Of a stretch of 7,604 nucleotides of DNA, positions 1 through 7,117 are shown piece after piece; position 1 is the first letter of the stretch; each line of letters opens with the position of its first letter. Source of the DNA: JALVCQ01 sp964452325 (GTDB lineage Bacteria > Bacteroidota > Bacteroidia > JAADEI01 > JALVCQ01); contig CAYVLB010000089.1 in the NCBI GenBank assembly GCA_964452325.1, positions 1-7,604 on the forward strand, in the 5' to 3' direction. The position numbers and the translations under genes were made by a program. The notes under the pieces were generated by a model, which searched no databases, was not told where the DNA came from, and worked only from the letters and a program-made list of their open reading frames with translations.

Positions 1-650
1 GCATGAAGGAAGCGTGCGAGGCTTTTCAAATACCGGTTACGGGGGGGAACGTCAGCTTCTACAATCAGTCAGAACAGGGAGAGCCAATCCTTCCCACCCC
101 CGTAATTGGGATGGTGGGTGTGCTGGATAATCCCGATTGGCACATCGGATTGGCGTTCCGAAGTGTAGGGGATGTGATTTACGAAGTCGGCTTTTCGTCC
201 GATTCGATTGATGGTTCACAGTATCTCATTGGTTATCACGGCGTGCGTTGTTCTCCGCCGCCTCCTTTCCAGTTGCAAGACGAGATCCAATTGCAGAAGG
301 CTTTACGGAAGCTGTTTCAGCGTCAAGAACGGCCAGTGGTCTCTGCTCATGACATTTCGGAGGGTGGACTGTGGATTGCATTGTTGGAGTCGGCGATTAT
401 AGGAGGGCTAGGATTCGATATCACATTACCTTCGATTGGGCGTCGGGATGGCTGGTTGTTTGGTGAAGGAGCCCCACGGGTAGTGATGAGCGTATCACCG
501 GAAGATACTGCGGCATTCGAAAATTATTGGATGTACTGGAAGATACCGTTTCGGCGGTTGGGAACAGTGACATCAGGTGATGTCGTTGTCGATGGTGAAG
601 GGTGGGGAACCATTGCCCGATGGCGTGCATATTATGAGCAAGCATTTTGA
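1..650 (+). CDS. purL: Phosphoribosylformylglycinamidine synthase subunit PurL, C-terminal part (5' end outside window)
   Basis: PurL is the synthetase subunit of FGAM synthase, the ATP-dependent fourth step of purine synthesis in the cytosol. It converts formylglycinamide ribonucleotide to formylglycinamidine ribonucleotide using ammonia from glutamine. Only the last 215 or so residues are present. The reading frame is open at the left edge (first full codon at 3), so the ATG there is an internal Met. Family landmarks visible in the fragment are VTGGNVSFYN (residues 12-21), PTPVIGMVG (31-39), SAHDISEGGL (114-123, the HD-S-GGL motif of the AIRS C-terminal domain) and LFGEGAPRVVMSV (152-164). 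The length fits the C-terminal half-repeat of the stand-alone PurL of about 740 residues; a large fused PurL would carry a glutaminase domain after this point, and none follows. The next gene starts 11 bases downstream on the same strand, so co-transcription is possible. Identification is firm. Confidence 0.95.
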   Translation, partial: MKEACEAFQIPVTGGNVSFYNQSEQGEPILPTPVIGMVGVLDNPDWHIGLAFRSVGDVIYEVGFSSDSIDGSQYLIGYHGVRCSPPPPFQLQDEIQLQKALRKLFQRQERPVVSAHDISEGGLWIALLESAIIGGLGFDITLPSIGRRDGWLFGEGAPRVVMSVSPEDTAAFENYWMYWKIPFRRLGTVTSGDVVVDGEGWGTIARWRAYYEQAF

Positions 651-661
651 ACTAATTGTAA

Positions 662-1570
662 GTGGTGATATTGAACCTGCAGCAAGCGTCTTTTTATCAC
701 GTTCCTGTTTTGGGTAAAGAGGCTATACGATGGTGGTATACCGACCCCGATGGCATCTATGTGGATGGCACCTTTGGGGGTGGGGGGCATAGCCAACGTT
801 TATTGGACCTTCTTTCGAAGAAGGCGCGATTGCTGGCATTTGATCGGGATGTAGAAGCCATCGCAAACAACCCAATTAACGATATCCGTTTGACATTGAT
901 TCATCACAACTACGAATATGCTGCCAATTATGCTAGATTCTTGGGATGGATACCCATCCATGGGGTGTTGCTGGACCTTGGCGTATCTTCTCATCAGTTA
1001 GACCATATGATGCGGGGATTTTCCTACCGAGGTGATGGACCATTGGATATGCGGATGGATCGCCAACAACAGAAAACAGCAGCAGATGTGCTGAATCGTT
1101 ATTCCGTTACGGAATTGGCTAGGATATTCCGAATGTGGGGAGATGTTCCGCGGGCTGAACATCTGGCAAAAGCAATAGTCAATGGGCGCCGCCATCATCC
1201 ATGGCGCACCACTGGTCAGTTAGCGTCCCTGGCATTGCAATATAAGCCCCGTTCAATGAAACCTGCCAAGTTTTTATCACAAGTATTTCAGGCACTGCGC
1301 GTGGAGGTAAACGATGAGGTTGGGAGTTTGCAGCGGTTCCTTCATGCGATGGCCCCATTGATGGCACCTGGTGGACGCATGGTATTGATTACGTTTCAAG
1401 GAGCGGAAGACCGAACAATTAAGAACTTTGCTAAATCGGAACTGGCCCGTCGGTTGGGAATTCGAATTGTTACCAAAAATGTTGTCCGCCCATCGTGGGA
1501 AGAACGCAAATCAAATCCACGAGCTCGAAGTGCACGCATGCGGGTATTAGAACGAAAAACAGTGCGATGA
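662..1570 (+). CDS. rsmH: 16S rRNA (cytosine(1402)-N(4))-methyltransferase RsmH (MraW)
   Basis: RsmH uses S-adenosylmethionine to methylate N4 of C1402 in the 16S rRNA decoding centre and is usually among the first genes of the dcw cluster. The protein has 302 residues, close to the family norm. Visible landmarks are the SAM-binding loop VDGTFGGGGHS (34-44), the acidic end of strand 2 AFDRD (59-63), LLDLGVSSHQLD (103-114), RGFSYRGDGPLDMRMD (118-133), QVFQALRVEVNDE (207-219) and the C-terminal NPRARSARMRV (285-295). Two conserved spots differ: the usual SFHSLEDR reads TFQGAEDR (244-251), and the usual YGE reads WGD (159-161). The start is uncertain. GTG at 662 gives the longest form, while GTG 665 and TTG 671 are also possible; homology begins only at YHVPVL (12-17). 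No clear Shine-Dalgarno sequence is present. The stop overlaps the next start as ATGA, suggesting translational coupling. The function call is firm, the start is not. Confidence 0.95.
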   Translation: MVILNLQQASFYHVPVLGKEAIRWWYTDPDGIYVDGTFGGGGHSQRLLDLLSKKARLLAFDRDVEAIANNPINDIRLTLIHHNYEYAANYARFLGWIPIHGVLLDLGVSSHQLDHMMRGFSYRGDGPLDMRMDRQQQKTAADVLNRYSVTELARIFRMWGDVPRAEHLAKAIVNGRRHHPWRTTGQLASLALQYKPRSMKPAKFLSQVFQALRVEVNDEVGSLQRFLHAMAPLMAPGGRMVLITFQGAEDRTIKNFAKSELARRLGIRIVTKNVVRPSWEERKSNPRARSARMRVLERKTVR

Positions 1571-1908
1571 CTCCATCACGGACACCGTTGTCGACATCCG
1601 ATCTCGGGCAAGAAGGTGAACGCCTTGGACGTTGGTTCCGCAACCATTGGAGAAAAGTGAGTATTGGTTTTTTCTTGGTCTTGTTTTATATTTTGTACAA
1701 TAGCTATGCGGAACGTTTGGCATGGGACATTTATATGTTGCGTCGGGAAGTGGAGGAGCGCAGGGCAGAATATCTTATTTTACGGTCGAGATACTTACGG
1801 GCAACTTCTCAGCCAGCCATTTATCGGCGTGTCCGGCAGATGCGGCTGGGCCTTGAACTTCCGGATGCTCCTCCCATTCGAGTTCGCTCGAAAAAAGAAT
1901 CGGAGTAG
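1567..1908 (+). CDS. ftsL: FtsL-like cell division protein
   Basis: This predicted 113-residue bitopic inner-membrane protein has the layout of the divergent FtsL family of Bacteroidota. A basic cytosolic N-terminus (to about residue 30, with RWFRNHWRK just before the membrane) is followed by one membrane segment (about 31-47). Then comes a charged heptad-like stretch, probably a coiled coil (about 48-80), and a short tail with LPDAPPIRV (98-106), which resembles the tail of Bacteroidota FtsL proteins. In the family, FtsL partners with FtsB/DivIC and recruits and activates FtsI and FtsW at the septum. The ATG at 1567 is chosen because it forms an ATGA overlap with the rsmH stop. A longer in-frame form from 1495 would lie inside rsmH and adds only non-conserved residues. 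Position between rsmH and ftsI is the strongest support, since FtsL sequences diverge widely. The gene overlaps ftsI by one base (TAGTG). Confidence 0.85.
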   Translation: MTPSRTPLSTSDLGQEGERLGRWFRNHWRKVSIGFFLVLFYILYNSYAERLAWDIYMLRREVEERRAEYLILRSRYLRATSQPAIYRRVRQMRLGLELPDAPPIRVRSKKESE

Positions 1909-4034
1909 TGACGTCTTCTGGAGTTCGGCAACCTCGCCTTGACCTGTGGCGGGTCTTGGTAGTATTGCTTGGAATAGGATTGGCAATGGTTGTATCTTTT
2001 TATCAGGTAATTCGGGTGCAGGCCGAAGACGACAAGTGGCAACGTTATGCGCATGGTTATGCGGTACAGGAGCGTCTCGTAAATCCCATCCGAGGAGATA
2101 TCCTGGATGCCCAAGGTAGGATATTGGTTACTTCTGTTCCTGTATATGACCTTTATTTCGACTTTGGGGCAGAAGGGTTGACGGAAGCAATTTTTCGATC
2201 GGAGGTGAATGCGCTTTCTCAGACACTTGCCGACTATTTTCGAGATCGGTCGGCTGCGGAATATCGTCGATTGCTATGGAAAGGGTATCGTAGAAAACAT
2301 CGATATTATCGGATCAAAAAAGGCCTTTCTTATTATGAGTGGCAGGCAGTGCGTCAATTTCCCATTTTTCGGCATGAGCGACCAAACTATATTGTGGGGT
2401 TGATTCGTCGCACTCGGTATCGCCGGTTGAATATTCATGGGGTGGCACGCCGTCTTCTGGGATATGTTCACGAGGGGGGAGGTAAAGTGGGTATGGAGGG
2501 GGCGTTTGACAAGTGGTTGATGGGAGAGCGGGGCGTACAACGGATGAAGAAAACGTTTCGGGGCGTATGGGTTCCGGTGGATGGAAGCTATGTAGTGATT
2601 CCCCGCCGGGGAGCGTCGGTGTATTCGACGATCGACTTGCAAATTCAACAGATTGTTGAACAAGCATTGCATCGTGCGGTTGTCCGTCACCGCGCCCGAT
2701 GGGGTACGGTGGTGGTAATGGAAACTGCAACCGGTGCCATTCGGGCATTGGCCAATGCTACTCTTCAACCGGATAGCTCCTATCTGGACGATCGCAATTA
2801 TGCTGTTGGTGAAGCTCTTGAGCCAGGATCAACCATGAAACTGGCTTCCTTGTTGGTATTGCTGGAAGATGCCCGAATGCACCCCGATGATACACTCGAC
2901 GTCAGTGAAGGATATTATCGCATTTTTGATCGGACGGTTCGGGATGGCCTTAATGTGCCTCGCCGCCCCATTTCACTAAGTGAAGCCTTTATATATTCGT
3001 CCAATGTGGCATTTGCCCGATGGGTATTTGAACACTACCACGATAACCCTACCCGTTTCATCCGATGGCTACAGCGTTGGCATCTAGACCACGAATTAGA
3101 TCTTCCAATTCCGGGTGAGGGGCGTCCCTATATTCCTTCGCCACAAGATAAGATCTGGAGTGGAACTACCCTTCCGTGGATGGCCTTTGGTTATGGGCTT
3201 AAATTGACTCCGATACAGCTATTGACTTTTTATAACGCCATTGCAAACGGGGGGCGTATGGTCCGACCACGATTTGCAGAAAAGGCTGTATATCCTAATG
3301 GTGATGTGGAAAGGTTTGACTTCGAAACCATTGTCGAAGAGATTGCTCCCAAAGAGGTGCTGGACACGGTCGTCCGAATGATGCGGGATGTGGTGCAAAA
3401 GGGAACTGCCCGACGCATTCGGGGAGGACGTGTTCCCATTGCGGGAAAAACAGGCACGGTATGGATTCATACTGGTAGTGGCTATGATCATAATCGTTAT
3501 CGGGCATCATTTGTGGGGTTTTTCCCGGCAGACCAACCTCAATACACGGTCATTGTTGTAATTAATGACCCCCAAGGGATCTATTATTCGGGAGGAAGTG
3601 TTGCTGCCCCAGTAGTTAAAGATATTGCCGAAGCCATGTATGGCCAGGGGTTGATTGAGGGGCTACATCGAGAAGATTCGGTGCGGTGGCGTCCCGCACG
3701 TTGGATTGACCGTCAGAAATTGCCCTATCCGGTAGTGTTGACCTGGGCCCAATGGTATAATTCAATGGTCAATACCCCAACGAAATGGAATATGAAGGAT
3801 TGGGTTTTTACCACTGCCCGTAGCGATGATTCCCTTTGGTTACAACCGGTCCGTCTGATTCGTTCAGATGTTCCTAATGTACGGGGCATGCTGGTGGGAG
3901 ATGCAACTTACTTATTGGAATGTGCGGGAGTCGCTGTTCAAATCGTGGGAAGTGGTGCAGTGGTTCGTGCTCAATCGCTTCCCGCAGGGACTCCCATTCG
4001 ATCACCTCAACGCATTATCTTATGGACCAATTGA
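1908..4034 (+). CDS. ftsI: Septal peptidoglycan transpeptidase FtsI (PBP3, class B penicillin-binding protein) with one PASTA domain
   Basis: FtsI cross-links septal peptidoglycan in the periplasm as part of the divisome with FtsL and FtsW. The 708-residue protein has a short cytosolic start and one membrane anchor (about 12-35). The class B dimerisation domain follows, opening with NPIRGDILDAQGR (59-71). An Arg/Tyr-rich stretch (about 112-173) comes next, then KVGMEGAFD (193-201). The transpeptidase domain has all three motifs: STMK (308-311, nucleophile Ser308), SSN (364-366) and KTGT (514-517). A single PASTA domain closes the protein (about 652-708, with VPNVRGM at 655-661); PASTA domains bind muropeptides or act structurally and are usual on Bacteroidota FtsI. 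The start is GTG at 1908, whose first base is the last base of the ftsL stop, typical of coupled reinitiation. The 3' end overlaps the murE start by 13 bases. All catalytic residues are intact, so it should be active and penicillin-sensitive. Confidence 0.95.
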   Translation: MTSSGVRQPRLDLWRVLVVLLGIGLAMVVSFYQVIRVQAEDDKWQRYAHGYAVQERLVNPIRGDILDAQGRILVTSVPVYDLYFDFGAEGLTEAIFRSEVNALSQTLADYFRDRSAAEYRRLLWKGYRRKHRYYRIKKGLSYYEWQAVRQFPIFRHERPNYIVGLIRRTRYRRLNIHGVARRLLGYVHEGGGKVGMEGAFDKWLMGERGVQRMKKTFRGVWVPVDGSYVVIPRRGASVYSTIDLQIQQIVEQALHRAVVRHRARWGTVVVMETATGAIRALANATLQPDSSYLDDRNYAVGEALEPGSTMKLASLLVLLEDARMHPDDTLDVSEGYYRIFDRTVRDGLNVPRRPISLSEAFIYSSNVAFARWVFEHYHDNPTRFIRWLQRWHLDHELDLPIPGEGRPYIPSPQDKIWSGTTLPWMAFGYGLKLTPIQLLTFYNAIANGGRMVRPRFAEKAVYPNGDVERFDFETIVEEIAPKEVLDTVVRMMRDVVQKGTARRIRGGRVPIAGKTGTVWIHTGSGYDHNRYRASFVGFFPADQPQYTVIVVINDPQGIYYSGGSVAAPVVKDIAEAMYGQGLIEGLHREDSVRWRPARWIDRQKLPYPVVLTWAQWYNSMVNTPTKWNMKDWVFTTARSDDSLWLQPVRLIRSDVPNVRGMLVGDATYLLECAGVAVQIVGSGAVVRAQSLPAGTPIRSPQRIILWTN

Positions 4035-5479
4035 GCTTGCTTCTCCGCTCGCTTGCTCACTACGAGTGGGTGCGACCTCCAAAAGAAGATATTGTCGTAG
4101 AGGGGATTGCCCTTGATAGCCGTCAGGTGGTGCCTGGTGGACTATTTGTAGCTATAACCGGCAGTCGAGTTGATGGTCATCAGTTTATTCCCCAGGCAAT
4201 CGAGAAAGGAGCACGTGTTTTAGTGGTGGAAAGATGGGAAGACATTAACGACATTGAACTGCATCCCGAGGTGGCAGTGGTCCGAGTACCGGATACGCGG
4301 GTATCCGTGGGACGATTGGCAGATGCCTTTTACGGGCATCCATCCCAACGAATGAAAATAGTAGGTATTACGGGAACCAATGGAAAGACGACCGTAGCGA
4401 CCTTGTCGGCACAGGCAATGCAACACTTAGGTAGGATGGCCGCTACCATTGGAACGCTTGGCATTTGGTGGCCAGGAAACCAGCTTCATACCATCAACAC
4501 CACACCTGATCCAGTAACCCTTCATTCCACTATGGCACAGATGGTCGAGGATGGCGTCGAATTTGTCTTTATGGAGGTAAGTTCTCATGCGTTAAACCAA
4601 TACCGCATAGAAGCTATCCAATTTCAAGGAGCAGTGTTTACCAATATCACTCGGGACCATCTTGATTATCACTCAACGATGAAAGATTACATATTTACTA
4701 AAAAACGTCTTTTCGATGGCCTTTCGGCCCATACTTTTGCATTGGTTAATGCCGATGACCGTCGTCATGGGGTAATGGTTCAAAATACACGGGCCAAGGT
4801 GTTTACCTATGCGTTGCGTGGTATGGCGGATTTTGCAGGACGGTTGTTGGAGCACACAATGGATGGGCTTTTGATGAAAGTTGATGGTCAGGAAGTTCAT
4901 TTTCCCCTCATTGGGAGCTATAATGCTGCCAATGCGTTGGCGGCTTACGGAATATTGCGATTGCTGGGCGTTTCAATAAATGAAGCCCTTCAGGGATTGT
5001 CGGTGGCGGTAGGTGCCCCTGGTAGGATGGAGGTGGTGTGTCGTCGCCCCTTGGTGGTCGTTGATTATGCCCACACTCCGGATGCATTGGCAAAGGCCAT
5101 TGCAGCTTTGCGCCCCATTGCCGAGGGCAAATTGTGGGTAATATTTGGTGCTGGGGGAGATCGCGATCCCGGGAAGCGCCCCCTGATGGGGCAAGCCGCC
5201 ACACGGGCAGATAGAATTGTCCTCACTGCCGACAATCCACGATCCGAAGATCCCCGTGCCATTATTGATCAAATTATTCAAGGCATTGATCATTCATATC
5301 GTCGCCATGTCCTTATCATGCCCGATCGACGACAAGCCATTGAAAATGTGTTGAACCTGGCCAATCCTACGGATGTGGTACTTATTGCAGGTAAGGGACA
5401 TGAGACCTATCAGGAAGTAAATGGCATTCGCCACCCGTTTGATGATCGAGAAGTGGTGCGAAAGTGGTTTAACAATTAG
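4022..5479 (+). CDS. murE: UDP-N-acetylmuramoyl-L-alanyl-D-glutamate--2,6-diaminopimelate ligase MurE
   Basis: MurE is a cytosolic Mur ligase that adds the third amino acid to the peptidoglycan stem peptide using ATP. The 485-residue protein shows the family order: N-terminal UDP-substrate domain with DSRQVVPGGLFVA (32-44), the P-loop GITGTNGKTT (115-124), MEVSSHAL (184-191), NITRDHLDYH (208-217), and the YIFTKKRLF segment (223-231) whose Lys227 matches the usual carbamylated lysine. The C-terminal domain has GRMEVV (334-339), VDYAHTPDAL (347-356), GAGGDRD (376-382) and GKGHETYQ (457-464). The amino-acid selector is DNPR (404-407), the form known from meso-diaminopimelate enzymes; lysine enzymes differ here. 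A DAP-type wall is therefore inferred. ATG 4022 is chosen over an in-frame ATG at 3920 because the family N-terminus starts here and the longer form would sit inside ftsI with a Cys/Ser-rich, non-conserved extension. The 13-base overlap with ftsI suggests coupling. Confidence 0.96.
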   Translation: MDQLSLLLRSLAHYEWVRPPKEDIVVEGIALDSRQVVPGGLFVAITGSRVDGHQFIPQAIEKGARVLVVERWEDINDIELHPEVAVVRVPDTRVSVGRLADAFYGHPSQRMKIVGITGTNGKTTVATLSAQAMQHLGRMAATIGTLGIWWPGNQLHTINTTPDPVTLHSTMAQMVEDGVEFVFMEVSSHALNQYRIEAIQFQGAVFTNITRDHLDYHSTMKDYIFTKKRLFDGLSAHTFALVNADDRRHGVMVQNTRAKVFTYALRGMADFAGRLLEHTMDGLLMKVDGQEVHFPLIGSYNAANALAAYGILRLLGVSINEALQGLSVAVGAPGRMEVVCRRPLVVVDYAHTPDALAKAIAALRPIAEGKLWVIFGAGGDRDPGKRPLMGQAATRADRIVLTADNPRSEDPRAIIDQIIQGIDHSYRRHVLIMPDRRQAIENVLNLANPTDVVLIAGKGHETYQEVNGIRHPFDDREVVRKWFNN

Positions 5480-5484
5480 GCGTT

Positions 5485-6663
5485 GTGTTCAGAGCATGTT
5501 CCTTTTGGATAGGCTATGCACTTGGATGGATGGGATGGTTGGTAGCCCAACCGATTGAGCGTTGGATTTCTCCTTCGGCTACCGATCCTTCGATCAACCG
5601 TTGGGACCAACCCCACTATGTGGTCTTGGATACCAATCGTCCACTCCAGGGGCGATTGATGGTGTGGCTGCCCGGATCGTTCGGACGCCCAGATCATTAT
5701 CGGTATATTGTTGGTGAAGCGGCCGCCATTGGACTACATGCTATCGGTTTGACTTATCCGAATAGTTGGACAGTTGCTGCCCTGTGTCGTAACGATGTGG
5801 ATTCGATGTGTCATGAGAAAGTGCGCCGAGAAATATTTGATGGTATCGATCGAACCTATAAGGTCAATGTCGCTCCTTCCAATAGCATTCAAAACCGGTT
5901 ATTGAAGTTGCTTCAATATCTTCATATCCACTATCCTTTAGAGGGCTGGAATGCCTATTACACACCTTCTGATTCCATTCGTTGGGATCGTATCGTGATG
6001 GGTGGTCATTCGCAAGGAGGGGGACATGCTGCCATGGTGGGTCGGTTGCATCGAGTGGATCGCTGTTTGATGTTTGGCTGGACCGACATTTGGGATGGGC
6101 GCTTGGCACCGTGGCAATTGGCTCCACGTCAAACCCCGCCTGAGGCCTATTTCGGATTTACCCATCATAAGGATTTGGCTACTGTGCGTGTTTTTCTATG
6201 GCAAGCATGGCAACTTCCGGGATCGCCGGTAGTCGTAGATACCCTATTACCTCCTTATAACGGTTCTCATCAATTGCTGACCAGTGTTACGCCTTCACGA
6301 ATTGGAGCTTATCATGGGAGTGTTGCCGTCGATAATGCTACCCCCCTCGATGACCAGGGGCGTCCGTTGCTTGCCCCCGTGTGGCGATATATGATAGGAG
6401 ATTCTGTTGTATCATCCCTTCCAGCCGTCGGAGGAGAGCCGATCTCGATGGTAGTGGGAACGGACTATGTGCGATTCTTTCTGCCTCATGGAAGCCGCTT
6501 GCGGATGGAAGTATTGGACTTTGTGGGTCGACACATTTACACTTTGGCTGACCAATACTTTGCGGCTGGATATCATCGTATCCAGTATCCTGCACTTCGC
6601 CATCGGCCCGTAATTATTCGGATAATCTATGATGGGAAGATGTTGGTGCAGACGGCTTTTTAA
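5485..6663 (+). CDS. Secreted alpha/beta hydrolase-like protein (BPSS1187-type) with a T9SS type A C-terminal sorting domain
   Basis: This is a 392-residue exported protein. Residues 1-22 look like a signal peptide: Arg3, a Trp/Leu/Gly-rich hydrophobic core, and a likely cut near LVAQ. The middle (about 42-305) is alpha/beta-hydrolase-like. It has a strand with VWLPGSFG (60-67), IGLTYPNSW (87-95), the nucleophile elbow GHSQGGGHA (174-182, Ser176), FGFTHHKD (223-230) and GAYHGSVAVD (274-283). His277 is the likely catalytic His and Asp230 a candidate acid; both are inferred. From memory this pattern matches the BPSS1187 family, whose substrate is unknown to me. The last 75 or so residues (MEVLDFVGRHIYTL at 341-354, then AAGYHRIQ at 360-367, ending GKMLVQTAF) fit a T9SS type A sorting domain, implying export across the outer membrane and removal of the tail. 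Cys101 and Cys109 could form a disulfide. GTG 5485, five bases after murE, is the only start that keeps the signal peptide. The 3' end overlaps the opposite gene by 50 bases. Confidence 0.8.
   Translation: MFRACSFWIGYALGWMGWLVAQPIERWISPSATDPSINRWDQPHYVVLDTNRPLQGRLMVWLPGSFGRPDHYRYIVGEAAAIGLHAIGLTYPNSWTVAALCRNDVDSMCHEKVRREIFDGIDRTYKVNVAPSNSIQNRLLKLLQYLHIHYPLEGWNAYYTPSDSIRWDRIVMGGHSQGGGHAAMVGRLHRVDRCLMFGWTDIWDGRLAPWQLAPRQTPPEAYFGFTHHKDLATVRVFLWQAWQLPGSPVVVDTLLPPYNGSHQLLTSVTPSRIGAYHGSVAVDNATPLDDQGRPLLAPVWRYMIGDSVVSSLPAVGGEPISMVVGTDYVRFFLPHGSRLRMEVLDFVGRHIYTLADQYFAAGYHRIQYPALRHRPVIIRIIYDGKMLVQTAF
6614..6663. other. Tail-to-tail coding overlap of 50 bp
   Basis: The last 16 codons and the TAA of the rightward hydrolase gene are read in antisense as the last 15 or so codons and the TAA of the leftward HsdR-N-like gene. 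On the hydrolase side these bases encode the end of the sorting domain, which is expected to be constrained. On the other side they encode a Ser/Pro/His-rich tail outside the recognisable fold. No room remains for a dedicated terminator between the genes, and I saw no hairpin with a T-run in or near the overlap. Confidence 0.85.
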
Positions 6664-7117
6664 TCCATTCGGGGAAGAAAGAGGGAATCTCGGCAACAAA
6701 ACGCAATGAAGAGCTGCTGGGATGCCGAACCCAATAAAAGTGATGTAAGCCGTTGGTGATGCCCAATAAATAGATCTGCCCTTTTTGAATGTATCGTAAT
6801 GCTTGAAACAAAGTATTCTCCGACAGTTTCGTGTGGGGTGACTTACACTCAAACACTGCCCGTTGCTGACCTTCCCAGTCAAATATGGCCACATCGTATC
6901 GTCCTTTATTGTGTTGCCGCTCAATGCTGATCCACCCCTTCGGTACTTTTATTTCGTCGGCCAGGTAAGCAATTAAGTGCTGGCGTACCCACTCTTCAGG
7001 GGTTAGTCTTACCCATTGCCCCCGTATTGTGTCGAATATTTCTTTCCTTCCCTGGTAGTCCCGTATCCTAAATTTGTGGCTTGGAAAGTTAAGTGCTGGG
7101 AGTGCCCGAGGTTTCAT
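6614..7117 (-). CDS. Small HsdR-N-terminal-domain-like PD-(D/E)XK protein, function unknown
   Basis: This 167-residue cytosolic protein resembles the stand-alone relatives of the type I restriction HsdR N-terminal domain that are common in Bacteroidota. Visible features are the start LPALNFPSHKFRI (6-18), LTPEEWVRQH (38-47), and a nuclease-like core: Asp75 in GRYDVAIFD (72-80), Glu90 and Lys92 in FECKSP (89-94), and a QxxxY pattern (Gln105, Tyr109) as in RecB-type nucleases. It then has GITNGLHHFYWV (119-130). The expected catalytic residues are therefore present, but no restriction, methylation or specificity gene lies nearby, so a restriction role is not supported. Its divergent position next to holA recurs in Bacteroidota (recollection, not searched) and hints at a link with replication or repair; that is inference. 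The ATG at 7117 lies within holA coding sequence and no later start keeps the conserved N-terminus. Residues 152-167, a Ser/Pro/His-rich tail, lie wholly in the 50-base overlap with the hydrolase gene. Confidence 0.82.
   Translation of the reverse strand: MKPRALPALNFPSHKFRIRDYQGRKEIFDTIRGQWVRLTPEEWVRQHLIAYLADEIKVPKGWISIERQHNKGRYDVAIFDWEGQQRAVFECKSPHTKLSENTLFQALRYIQKGQIYLLGITNGLHHFYWVRHPSSSSLRFVAEIPSFFPEWIKKPSAPTSSHHRLSE
7069..7076 (+). promoter_or_regulatory. Possible Bacteroidota-type -7 promoter element for holA
   Basis: TAAATTTG matches the TAnnTTTG -7 consensus described for the main sigma factor of Bacteroidota. It lies 16 bases before GTG 7093 and 25 before GTG 7102, so a start of transcription about 5-7 bases downstream would leave a short leader. 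It sits inside the coding region of the leftward gene, which is where a holA promoter must be given the head-to-head overlap. I found no TTG-type -33 element at the expected distance, and a six-base match arises by chance fairly easily, so this is tentative. Confidence 0.3.

Noticed and set aside
1495..1566. In-frame upstream extension of the FtsL-like gene from 1495
   Set aside because: It overlaps the conserved C-terminal RsmH coding region, and the ATG at 1567 forms a typical ATGA coupling site with the rsmH stop.
2274..2768. Long leftward open frame (164 codons) opposite ftsI
   Set aside because: It is antisense to the intact, conserved FtsI region and shows only low-complexity Pro/His/Ser composition with no recognisable family.
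3920..4021. In-frame upstream extension of murE from an ATG at 3920 (34 more residues)
   Set aside because: It lies inside ftsI, is rich in Cys and Ser, and resembles no Mur ligase N-terminus; the family start fits ATG 4022.
6412..6924. Leftward open frame of 170 codons overlapping the HsdR-N-like gene and the hydrolase gene
   Set aside because: It is in a different frame from the recognised leftward protein and runs antisense through the sorting domain; no motif supports it.
6614..7117. Reading the HsdR-N-like gene as a remnant of a type I restriction system
   Set aside because: The frame is intact and of the usual stand-alone length, with catalytic-type residues kept, and no hsdM, hsdS or helicase sequence lies nearby.
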